DNA of 8,887 nucleotides from the NCBI GenBank assembly GCA_022708585.1, contig JAKIYJ010000048.1, positions 1 through 8,887 on the forward strand. The letters run 5' to 3'. Of the stretch, positions 1 to 6,031 are shown piece by piece (the first letter of the stretch is position 1; each line of letters opens with the position of its first letter). The notes beneath the pieces are model-generated. The model was given only the letters and a program-made list of their open reading frames with translations. It was not told the origin of the DNA and did no database searches. This stretch comes from Bacteroidota bacterium. Lineage in GTDB: Bacteria > Bacteroidota > Bacteroidia > Bacteroidales > JAKIYJ01. The translations under genes were made by a program, and so were the position numbers.

Positions 1-1
1 T

Positions 2-988
2 TTAGGAATGGTAAGTGCAATGTCATTTAAAAATACCAAGACTTTTACATCAGGGATTAATTTTTCGGCCTACTTGCCTAAACAATGGACATTCTTTGCA
101 TACTCATTTGCCAATGTTAAAGATAAAAATTTTACCAATATTCGCTTACAAATTCAAAAAAGATTTAATAAAAATTTTTATACAAGTTTTTCATATAATC
201 ATTCATTTTATGATAATTCAAATTTATATATGTTGAATACATATATTGATTTAAATGCACTTAGAAGTTCATTCAACTTTGCCAGAAATAATAAATCATG
301 GCAAAGCAATCAGGCTTTTTCAGGCAGTCTTATTTTTAGCAAAACAGCAAATCCCGTTTCTGCTATAAGCAGACCCAATGTTGGAAAAGGTATTATCGAT
401 GTTATGGTCTTTCTTGATATTAACCATAATAATATTAAAGATAATAATGAACCACTGATTAAAAATGCTTCCGTAAATATAAGCAAAGGAATAAAAATAT
501 TGCCTCATAACGACAGTATACACAGATTCGTGTCATTAGAACCTTATACAAAATATATTATATCGGTTAAAAATGCTGGATTTAACAGTATAGCATGGAT
601 GCTCGACAAGCAAACCATCGCTGTTTACCCTGATCCCAACCAGATAAAACAGGTTTATATACCAGTTAAACCTATGGGCGAAATTGAAGGAAAAATACTT
701 ATCGAAGATGAAGATAACAAACAAATATATGCTCCTAAAATTATTGTAATTATTAAAAATGCCAATGGAACTGTTGTACATAAGATGCTAAGCGATAATA
801 CCGGATATTTTAATTATATGGGATTATCTCCTGGAAATTATACTGTTTCGCTCGACTATGACCAAATAGCCAATTTAAACTACGAAGCTATTGACTATGC
901 TCTTGATTTTCAAATCAAAGAATCTATTGATGGGGACTATATTAATGATTTAACTTTTATACTTAAAAAAATTAATAATAATAAATAA
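2..988 (+). CDS. Usher-like outer-membrane protein, C-terminal part (5' truncated)
   Basis: The frame is open to the left edge of the window, so the ATG at position 8 is internal and the real start lies outside. The first ~110 residues alternate aromatic/polar residues and short turns (for example SFSYNHSFY), as in the strands of an outer-membrane beta barrel. At 416-454 follows DINHNNIKDNNEP, an Asp/Asn-rich Ca-loop-like motif seen in SdrD-B-like and usher C-terminal domains. After a short beta domain comes GEIEGKI and then a carboxypeptidase-regulatory-like fold (DNTGYFNYMGLSPGNYTVSL). From memory, this order (barrel, D-x-N-x-N motif, 'GE(I/V)EG' domain) resembles the large ushers that accompany DUF4402 pilin-like proteins, and two DUF4402 genes do follow. 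Its inferred role is to export and assemble fibre subunits at the outer membrane. A generic TonB-independent barrel or surface beta-sandwich protein is an alternative. The plug and N-terminal domains that would settle this are outside the window. Confidence 0.6.
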   Translation, partial: LGMVSAMSFKNTKTFTSGINFSAYLPKQWTFFAYSFANVKDKNFTNIRLQIQKRFNKNFYTSFSYNHSFYDNSNLYMLNTYIDLNALRSSFNFARNNKSWQSNQAFSGSLIFSKTANPVSAISRPNVGKGIIDVMVFLDINHNNIKDNNEPLIKNASVNISKGIKILPHNDSIHRFVSLEPYTKYIISVKNAGFNSIAWMLDKQTIAVYPDPNQIKQVYIPVKPMGEIEGKILIEDEDNKQIYAPKIIVIIKNANGTVVHKMLSDNTGYFNYMGLSPGNYTVSLDYDQIANLNYEAIDYALDFQIKESIDGDYINDLTFILKKINNNK

Positions 989-989
989 T

Positions 990-1026
990 TATTTGTCCCA
1001 TTTTGAAACATACTTGTCCCATTTTG
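990..1026 (+). promoter_or_regulatory. Tandem 13-bp elements 21 bp apart: probable activator (enhancer) sites
   Basis: TTGTCCCATTTTG occurs at 993-1005 and again at 1014-1026. The match extends leftwards as TA[T/C] in both copies. The spacing is exactly 21 bp, two helical turns, so both copies face the same side of the DNA. The second copy continues into a small palindrome, TCCCA-TTT-TGGGA (1017-1029). The pair lies just past the usher-like stop codon and is centred about 103 and 124 bp upstream of the start site predicted from the sigma-54-like promoter at 1097-1112. That is the usual distance for sites of NtrC-family enhancer-binding proteins. The repeat is directly visible; its function is inferred. 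Confidence 0.6.
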
Positions 1027-1096
1027 GGAATTTTGTTCAAAAAAAATATATATATTAAAAATCATATTATATTGAATTACAATATAATAACTGTTA

Positions 1097-1112
1097 AGGC
1101 ATAGTTGTTGCT
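1097..1112 (+). promoter_or_regulatory. Sigma-54 (-24/-12) promoter for the first DUF4402 gene
   Basis: The sequence AGGCATAGTTGTTGCT matches the sigma-54 consensus TGGCAYRNNNNTTGCW at every specified position except the first. GG is at 1098-1099 and GC at 1110-1111, with the required 10-nt separation. Transcription would start near 1123, giving a leader of about 35 nt before the ATG at 1158. The upstream stretch 1031-1090 is extremely AT-rich, as expected for a bendable region between an enhancer and a promoter. The expression of this gene would then require RpoN and an ATP-hydrolysing activator. Confidence 0.65.
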
Positions 1113-1157
1113 TAAAAGAATGCAGTCAAAATTAATTATTAATTAAAATTTATTAAA

Positions 1158-1670
1158 ATGAAAAGATTAAATGTGATTTTAATCGGATTACTGATGGTTA
1201 TTTCAGTAAACCAAAGTGTGAATGCTCAAACAGCATCTTCGACTGCATCAGCAACTGCTACGGCAAACATTGTACAACCGATAACTATTAACAAACTGGT
1301 TGACCTTGATTTTGGTGATATAGCCGCTGGTCCTGCAATTGGTACAGTTACTATTGACCCTGTTACTTTAACTCGTAGTGCTGTTGGTGGTGTTATTCTT
1401 ATTGCAACAAATGATGGACACGAAGCAAATTTTGAAATTACCGGACAGGCTCTGGCTACTTTTTCAATTGTATTACCATCATCTATCATCATTTCCTCCG
1501 GTTCGGATGATATGACAGTTAATAACTTCGTATCAGACCTCGGTCTTACAAGTGCTCTCGATGCTCTTGGCGAAGCAACTCTCAATGTTGGTGCAGACCT
1601 GCAAGTTGGTATTAACCAGGCACCTGGTTTATATACTGGGACATTTGATGTTACCGTTGCTTATAACTAA
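1158..1670 (+). CDS. DUF4402 domain secreted protein, probable major pilin-like subunit
   Basis: This is a 170-residue protein with a clear Sec signal peptide (MKRLNVILIGLLMVISV...) that probably ends at VNA|Q near residue 23. A short Ala/Ser/Thr-rich segment (residues 24-36) follows, then a DUF4402 domain to the C-terminus. Family hallmarks are VQPITINKLVDLDFGDIAAG, the central TFSIVLPSSI, and the end PGLYTGTFDVTVAYN. The mature protein has no cysteine. The C-terminal strand alternates hydrophobic residues, has Tyr as penultimate residue and Gly 14 residues from the end, which is the chaperone-recognition signature of chaperone-usher pilins. DUF4402 itself has no established function. The role as a fibre subunit is inferred from the C-terminal motif, the usher-like upstream gene and the paralogue at 4359. 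The gene has its own sigma-54-like promoter and is followed by a strong hairpin, which suggests high, regulated expression. The start is fixed by the signal peptide. Confidence 0.8.
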   Translation: MKRLNVILIGLLMVISVNQSVNAQTASSTASATATANIVQPITINKLVDLDFGDIAAGPAIGTVTIDPVTLTRSAVGGVILIATNDGHEANFEITGQALATFSIVLPSSIIISSGSDDMTVNNFVSDLGLTSALDALGEATLNVGADLQVGINQAPGLYTGTFDVTVAYN

Positions 1671-1691
1671 AATCTGAAAAAAATCTCTAAT

Positions 1692-1735
1692 AAAAGACGC
1701 TATTGTATATTTATGTATACTTTAGCGTCTTTTTT
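1692..1735 (+). terminator. Hairpin terminator or attenuator after the first DUF4402 gene
   Basis: AAAAGACGCTA (1692-1702) pairs perfectly with TAGCGTCTTTT (1723-1733), 11 bp. Inside it, GTATA (1705-1709) pairs with TATAC (1716-1720) across a TT/TT internal loop, and the stem runs into a T tract (1729-1735). This is a typical intrinsic terminator. No separate promoter is obvious before the gene at 1774, so partial read-through may feed the next two genes at a lower level, as happens between major and minor subunit genes in fimbrial operons. Confidence 0.8.
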
Positions 1736-1773
1736 CATAGAGAATTATTAATCCAAAAATTATACTGCAAAAT

Positions 1774-4356
1774 ATGAAAACAGTAATTGCAACTTTTAAA
1801 ATAAATATTAAAAAATTTATTTTATTAATAGCATTTGGACTGTTTTCCATTCCCGAAAATTATACTGCTGCTATCAATGTTTATAATAAAAATAATAATC
1901 TAAATTCTATATTATCAGAAATTAAAGAGAAAACAACTTTTATTTACTTTCAGAACCCGTTTGAAATCAAAACAGTTCCCGCTGGCAGCGGTACAAGCAG
2001 TGATCCATATCAGATAACCACCTTAAATGATTTGAATTGGCTTAGCCAGAATAATAATGTATGGGATAAGTATTTTGTGCAAACCGCTGATATTGATGCA
2101 TCAGCAACTTCAACATGGGACGGTAACAAAGGCTGGAGCCCTGTTGGAAACAACAGTTGCCCTTTTACTGGATCTTATGATGGGCAGGGACATATTATTA
2201 CCAATCTTTATATTCACAGAAGCGGTACAAACCATATTGGTTTCTTTGGAAAAGTTTCCACAAATGCACGAATTAAAAATCTTGGTTTGAAAGATGTAGA
2301 TATAAAAGGTGGAGGTTACTGTGGTGGACTTGCCGGTTATGTTATGGGAAATTGGGGCGAAACTGCTGAAATTTCCTGCTGTTTTGTTACCGGAAGTATT
2401 GAAGGCGGTACCAATACAGGAGGATTTGTCGGTTATATGACTGCTTTTTCCAAAGTTGAAAATTCTTACTCTATTTGTAGTTTAAAAGGTTCTTGGGGTA
2501 CTGGCGGTTTTGCAGGTTCTGTATGGGACCAAAATTACACCAGAATTATAAATTGCTATGCTGCTTCCGTTATTTCAGGAGGAAGCTCTTCAGGTAAAGG
2601 TGGCGTGGTTGGACAAGGCCATAATGGTACAGTTGTTAATACATTCTGGAATACCGATTTAGTGTCATCCTCACCATTGGGAATCGGAATAAATACCATT
2701 CAAATGCAAACTCAATCAACTTTTACTAATGCAGGCTGGGACTTTTCAAATATATGGTGCATTGTTCCATCTGTCAATAATGGCTACCCTATTTTACAAT
2801 GGCAACAGCCACAAATAGCTAAAAAATGCACTTGGACTGGCAATATAGATAATCAGTGGAGTAACCCCGGAAATTGGGATATAAATACAGTACCTTCTCT
2901 TATTGATAGTGTTATAATTCCACATTTTCATTATTATAATCACGAACTTATTATTGATGAGCCTGTTTCAAATCCAGCTAAATGCCATTACTTCAATATT
3001 AACCTTGGTGCAAAGGTTACTGTTAATGCCACTATGGCTCTTACAGTTAATAATAATTTTGTTAATAATGGTTATATAACTGTTAAATCATCCAATACAG
3101 GAGATGCATGTTTTATAGTAAAAGGAACAAGAAGTGGCAATGGAACTGAAATTGTTGAAAGATATCTTTCTTCAAATCAATGGCACCTGGTATCTTCTCC
3201 TCTTTCAAATGGAATAACAAATACCTTTTATGGCTTATGGCTCAAACCCTATAATGAAGCTATCAATGATTTCGGTAATTATATTACTCTTGGTACTATA
3301 CCAATTCCTGTTGGGCAGGGTTTTGCTGTTTGGGCTGATAATAACACAACCATTACTTTTAAAGGTAATATCAATGCAAACATTACTCCAACTATCAATT
3401 TAAATCTTACTGGGTCTCCTTCAAGTACCAGTGGATGGAACCTCATTGGAAATCCATTTCCTTCATCTATTGACTGGAATTCATCAACGGGTTGGGTTAA
3501 ACATAATGTTGGAAATACCATTTATGTATGGAATGGTTCTCAATATGCAACCTGGAATGGAACTACAGGTACCAATGGTGGCAGTCAATATATAGCTATG
3601 GGTCAGGGATTTTTTGTTCAAGCAACAGCAACAGGAGCAAACATTCAATTAAACAGCGAAGCACAAGTTGCTCAACAAGTTACATTTAAAAACAATAAAG
3701 CAAATCAACTTATTAGGTTAACTGTTAATGGGAATGATTACTCCGACGAACATGTTATCTGTCTTAATTATAATACCACAAATGTTTTTGATTATCAAAA
3801 TGACGCCGTTAAACTTTTTGGTATTGAAGAAGCTCCACAACTATTTTCCTTTAAGGATAATGTTAAGACAGCAATACATAATATTAACAAAATAGAAGAT
3901 ATTAATAATATTGACATTTATTTAAAAGCTCCTTTGGGATATGAATATACATTGTCATTCTCTAACGACATTACAGATAATTCAATAATAATACTGGATA
4001 AAGAAACAGGAACAATTATATACCCTGATACACCATATACTTTTACTATTACTTCGGATGAATCTTCTGCACGTTTTATGATTGTTAATTCATCTGCTGC
4101 AAATAACTTAAATGATAAATTTAATAATAGTAATGAAAAAACTGTTACTGCTTTTTACTTCGACAAACAACTGATTGTTAAAGTACCCGAAAATGATAAT
4201 TTACTATCCGTTGAAATTTATTCTACAACAGCTGCTTTAATATATTATTCGAAAAATGAGATTAATAATTTAAGCCAGTTAAAAAAAGGTGTTTATTTCG
4301 CAAAAATAAATTTGAAAAATCAGCAACAATTTATTAAATTTATCGTATCAGATTAA
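1774..4356 (+). CDS. Large T9SS-secreted surface protein with GLUG-type repeats
   Basis: This is an 860-residue protein with a hydrophobic N-terminus (FILLIAFGLF, residues ~15-24) that serves as a signal peptide. From residue ~67 it has the common opening GSGTSSDPYQI of secreted beta-helix-like proteins, then GLUG-type repeats at roughly residues 155-280, recognisable as repeated xGGxxG cores (CGGLAG, TGGFVG, TGGFAG, KGGVVG). At ~352 is CTWTGNIDNQWSNPGNWD, a motif frequent in Bacteroidota surface proteins, followed by a beta-rich region containing VERYLSSNQWHLVSSPLS (~460) and WNLIGNPFPSSIDW (~555). Residues ~794-860 form a type A T9SS sorting domain ending in LKKGVYFAKINLKNQQQFIK plus five residues. 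The protein is expected to cross the outer membrane by T9SS and be anchored or released at the surface, probably as an adhesin or structural protein. No catalytic motif was recognised. It lies between two DUF4402 genes and is tightly coupled to the second, so it is probably a partner of the fibre system. Confidence 0.85.
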   Translation: MKTVIATFKINIKKFILLIAFGLFSIPENYTAAINVYNKNNNLNSILSEIKEKTTFIYFQNPFEIKTVPAGSGTSSDPYQITTLNDLNWLSQNNNVWDKYFVQTADIDASATSTWDGNKGWSPVGNNSCPFTGSYDGQGHIITNLYIHRSGTNHIGFFGKVSTNARIKNLGLKDVDIKGGGYCGGLAGYVMGNWGETAEISCCFVTGSIEGGTNTGGFVGYMTAFSKVENSYSICSLKGSWGTGGFAGSVWDQNYTRIINCYAASVISGGSSSGKGGVVGQGHNGTVVNTFWNTDLVSSSPLGIGINTIQMQTQSTFTNAGWDFSNIWCIVPSVNNGYPILQWQQPQIAKKCTWTGNIDNQWSNPGNWDINTVPSLIDSVIIPHFHYYNHELIIDEPVSNPAKCHYFNINLGAKVTVNATMALTVNNNFVNNGYITVKSSNTGDACFIVKGTRSGNGTEIVERYLSSNQWHLVSSPLSNGITNTFYGLWLKPYNEAINDFGNYITLGTIPIPVGQGFAVWADNNTTITFKGNINANITPTINLNLTGSPSSTSGWNLIGNPFPSSIDWNSSTGWVKHNVGNTIYVWNGSQYATWNGTTGTNGGSQYIAMGQGFFVQATATGANIQLNSEAQVAQQVTFKNNKANQLIRLTVNGNDYSDEHVICLNYNTTNVFDYQNDAVKLFGIEEAPQLFSFKDNVKTAIHNINKIEDINNIDIYLKAPLGYEYTLSFSNDITDNSIIILDKETGTIIYPDTPYTFTITSDESSARFMIVNSSAANNLNDKFNNSNEKTVTAFYFDKQLIVKVPENDNLLSVEIYSTTAALIYYSKNEINNLSQLKKGVYFAKINLKNQQQFIKFIVSD

Positions 4357-4358
4357 AA

Positions 4359-4913
4359 ATGCTTAAAAATATTATATATATAATATTTACTTTATTAATT
4401 TGGCTTTGTCCTGCCATAATATATGCTCAGCCAAATGGACCAGGTGGGCCTCCAGGAAATGGTCCTGGTATTCAAACTGTCGCTGTTCCTTATGTTACAG
4501 CTAAAATAGTTCAACCAATTCAAATTAACAGACTCTCTGATCTGGAATTTGGAGATATAGCTGCTGGTACTTCTTCTAATGGAACAGTTATTATTGATCC
4601 TAATGGAAACCGCACAAGCACAGGGGGTGTTGTACTTATGACTGTTACTACTAATTACAATGCGGCAAGTTTTACTGTAAACGGCTATCCTAATGCTGCT
4701 TTTTCAATAGTCTTACCTTCTTCTATCGATATCTATTCTAACTCTTACTCCATGCTTATTAATAATTTTACCTCCAATATTGGTGCTACCGTATCTGTTT
4801 TAAATGCTCTTGGACAGGCAAATATTAATGTAGGTGCAACTCTTAATGTTGATATTAACCAATCTCCAGGATTATATTCAGGCTCCTTCGATGTAACAGT
4901 AGCTTACTATTAA
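4359..4913 (+). CDS. Second DUF4402 domain secreted protein, pilin-like paralogue
   Basis: This is a 184-residue protein with a signal peptide (MLKNIIYIIFTLLIWLCPAI) probably cleaved after IYA, followed by a Pro/Gly-rich segment PNGPGGPPGNGPG that the first paralogue lacks. The DUF4402 domain from residue ~50 is clearly homologous to the protein at 1158. Shared blocks include IVQPI.IN.L.DL.FGDIAAG, FSIVLPSSI, NALGQANINVGA and SPGLYSGSFDVTVAYY. It also keeps Gly at position 14 from the end and penultimate Tyr, and its mature part has no cysteine. The ATG lies 2 nt after the stop of the T9SS cargo gene, so translation is probably coupled and the two proteins may be made in similar amounts. The flexible Pro/Gly N-terminus and different operon position suggest a minor, tip or base subunit rather than a redundant copy. 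This is inference. Confidence 0.8.
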   Translation: MLKNIIYIIFTLLIWLCPAIIYAQPNGPGGPPGNGPGIQTVAVPYVTAKIVQPIQINRLSDLEFGDIAAGTSSNGTVIIDPNGNRTSTGGVVLMTVTTNYNAASFTVNGYPNAAFSIVLPSSIDIYSNSYSMLINNFTSNIGATVSVLNALGQANINVGATLNVDINQSPGLYSGSFDVTVAYY

Positions 4914-4930
4914 TGTAATAAATTTAATTG

Positions 4931-4950
4931 CTCTAACATAATTAGAGTTT
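4931..4950 (+). terminator. Weak hairpin, possible terminator of the fibre block
   Basis: CTCTAA (4931-4936) pairs with TTAGAG (4942-4947) around a 5-nt loop and is followed by only three T residues. It sits 18 nt after the stop codon of the second DUF4402 gene. The short, AT-containing stem makes it a weak candidate, but no better one is seen close by. Confidence 0.3.
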
Positions 4951-5017
4951 GTCCAGAATGTCCGATTTCATCGTTATTCTCAACCTTTAAATCAGTCATA
5001 TACTTTAGTACCCCTTC

Positions 5018-5044
5018 TTCGTCCTCGTTTGTAACGAGGATGAG
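5018..5044. repeat. REP-like palindrome (12-bp stem, 3-nt loop)
   Basis: TCCTCGTT (5022-5029) is the perfect inverse of AACGAGGA (5033-5040) around loop TGT. Outward the pairing continues to 5018 and 5044 with C-G and T-A pairs and two G-T wobbles. It is far more GC-rich than its surroundings. The compact, GC-rich imperfect hairpin in an intergenic region is the form of REP/BIME sequences mobilised by REP-associated tyrosine transposases. I have the impression that similar CCTCGTT...AACGAGG hairpins recur in Bacteroidota genomes, but this was not checked. Confidence 0.55.
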
Positions 5045-5174
5045 AGATTGCAAAGTGTTTTAAAGATTTGTATAAATTTCATTATTGTAAATAGTTAATT
5101 TTATTCCAATTAAATTTATCTGTATTTTTAATTAATTTATCTATAAATTTTTTTATTTTATCAAAATAATTATA

Positions 5175-5207
5175 CCATTTTCTTTGTCTGCCATACAAAG
5201 AAAATGG
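5175..5207. repeat. Perfect 13-bp inverted repeat with 7-nt loop
   Basis: CCATTTTCTTTGT (5175-5187) and ACAAAGAAAATGG (5195-5207) are exact reverse complements around CTGCCAT. There is no T tract on the right side and no gene close upstream on either strand, so a conventional terminator role is doubtful. It may be a small dispersed repeat or a remnant of a miniature transposon. Confidence 0.5.
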
Positions 5208-5271
5208 CGAAAAGAAAAATCACCTCCTTGGAAATGATATTCTTAAACATCTCTATTTTCATAACACCAAT

Positions 5272-5321
5272 AACTTTACAAACTTTATGAACTTTATAAA
5301 CTTTATAAACTTTATAAACTT
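5272..5321. repeat. 9-bp tandem repeat, five full units and a partial unit
   Basis: Units start at 5272, 5281, 5290, 5299 and 5308 with consensus AACTTTATA. The last three are identical, and the first two differ only in their final two positions (CA, TG). A partial AACTT follows. The array is 100% intergenic. It could vary in copy number by slippage. No function is evident. Confidence 0.75.
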
Positions 5322-5539
5322 AATGTATTATGCATAATTACAACAATTTTATAAAATAGAGCAATTTATTTTATCAAAAAAAAAGTTTTCGTAGCAGACC
5401 CAATCTTGCTAAAATAAAAAATAAACATAAAATGATAAAAATCAATTAAATGTGAGTTTCTTAAATAATCTAATTTCCCTTTTATCTTTATTTTGCTCAA
5501 TAAATATTTGATTAAGGATGCAAATAATAAAATATGATG

Positions 5540-5547
5540 TACATTTG
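5540..5547 (+). promoter_or_regulatory. Possible Bacteroidota -7 element before the polysaccharide block
   Basis: TACATTTG matches the Bacteroidota housekeeping -7 consensus TAnnTTTG exactly and lies 21 nt before the ATG at 5569, giving a leader of about 15 nt. The -33 partner is weak: the nearest TTTG (5507-5510) is about 29 nt upstream rather than the usual ~19-21. It is the best candidate for the start of the second operon. Confidence 0.4.
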
Positions 5548-5568
5548 TAAAAAAATAAAACTTGTATT

Positions 5569-6030
5569 ATGAAACCACAGTTATCAGGAAATTATTTTGA
5601 AGATTTTATTGTTGGTGATACAATAAATCATTATCTGTCAAAAACAATTTTTGAAAGCGACAACAACTTGTTTTGCCTGCTTACAATGAACATTCATCCA
5701 TTGCATACAAATATTGATTATGCAGCACAAAACCAACATGGTAAAATACTTGTAGTTGGTCCACTGGTTTTTAGTCTTGCTGCCAGTTTTACTGTACCCG
5801 ATATTAGTGCCAACGCAATTGCAAATCTTGAATATTCTGAAATTAAACATCTTGCTCCTGTTTTTATTAATGACACTATTTATGCAAGAACAAAAATTTT
5901 AAGTAAGCGTGAATCTAAGAGTAAACCCGATAGAGGTATTGTTGAAGTAGAAACTGTTGCATATAATCAGAATAATGAAAATGTACTATCATTTAAAAGA
6001 AAAGTATTAATTAAAAAGAAAGGATTATAA
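5569..6030 (+). CDS. MaoC-like hot-dog hydratase/dehydratase
   Basis: This 153-residue protein has the length of a single hot-dog domain. It opens with YFEDFIVGDTI, the usual start of MaoC-like dehydratases, followed by the central-helix motif TMNIHPLHTNIDYA (residues 39-52) and the helix continuation ILVVGPLVFSLA. In R-specific enoyl-CoA hydratases the catalytic pair is Asp-x4-His. Here the equivalent residues are Asn41 and His46, so the Asp is replaced. Members of the family hydrate or dehydrate enoyl-/3-hydroxyacyl-CoA, including beta-methylmalyl-CoA dehydratases that work with CitE-like lyases. The next gene, 1 nt downstream, is just such a lyase-like protein, so the two probably act on the same CoA ester. 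In this cluster the product is more likely an acyl donor for a sugar than a carbon-assimilation intermediate. Fold assignment is firm, substrate unknown. Confidence 0.78.
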   Translation: MKPQLSGNYFEDFIVGDTINHYLSKTIFESDNNLFCLLTMNIHPLHTNIDYAAQNQHGKILVVGPLVFSLAASFTVPDISANAIANLEYSEIKHLAPVFINDTIYARTKILSKRESKSKPDRGIVEVETVAYNQNNENVLSFKRKVLIKKKGL

Positions 6031-6031
6031 A

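Larger units (their letters stand above)
4914..5568. other. Long gene-free spacer with several small repeats
   Basis: These 655 bp separate the fibre block from the polysaccharide block. No reading frame of convincing length or family resemblance was found on either strand. The spacer holds a weak hairpin after the DUF4402 gene, a REP-like palindrome (5018-5044), a 13-bp perfect inverted repeat (5175-5207), a 9-bp tandem repeat (5272-5321) and a possible -7 promoter element (5540-5547), each listed separately. The rest is AT-rich sequence in which nothing further was recognised. The mixture looks like an accumulation point for small dispersed elements. Confidence 0.6.

Noticed and set aside
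1226..1585. 119-codon open frame on the minus strand within the first DUF4402 gene
   Set aside because: It lies entirely antisense to a clearly recognisable secreted protein, its translation has no family features, and its openness follows from the codon pattern of the + strand gene.
4912..4999. Short minus-strand frame starting MTDLKVENNDEIGHSGQT
   Set aside because: Only about 28 codons, no recognised family, no promoter or leader evidence, and it lies in repeat-rich spacer DNA.
5037..5052. Second possible sigma-54 promoter, GG-N10-GC in GGATGAGAGATTGC
   Set aside because: Spacing and TTGC fit, but the CAY positions after GG do not, it overlaps the REP-like palindrome, and no gene starts within 500 bp downstream.
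5272..5321. CRISPR array
   Set aside because: The units are 9 bp and contiguous with no spacers; it is a simple tandem repeat, and no cas genes are present.
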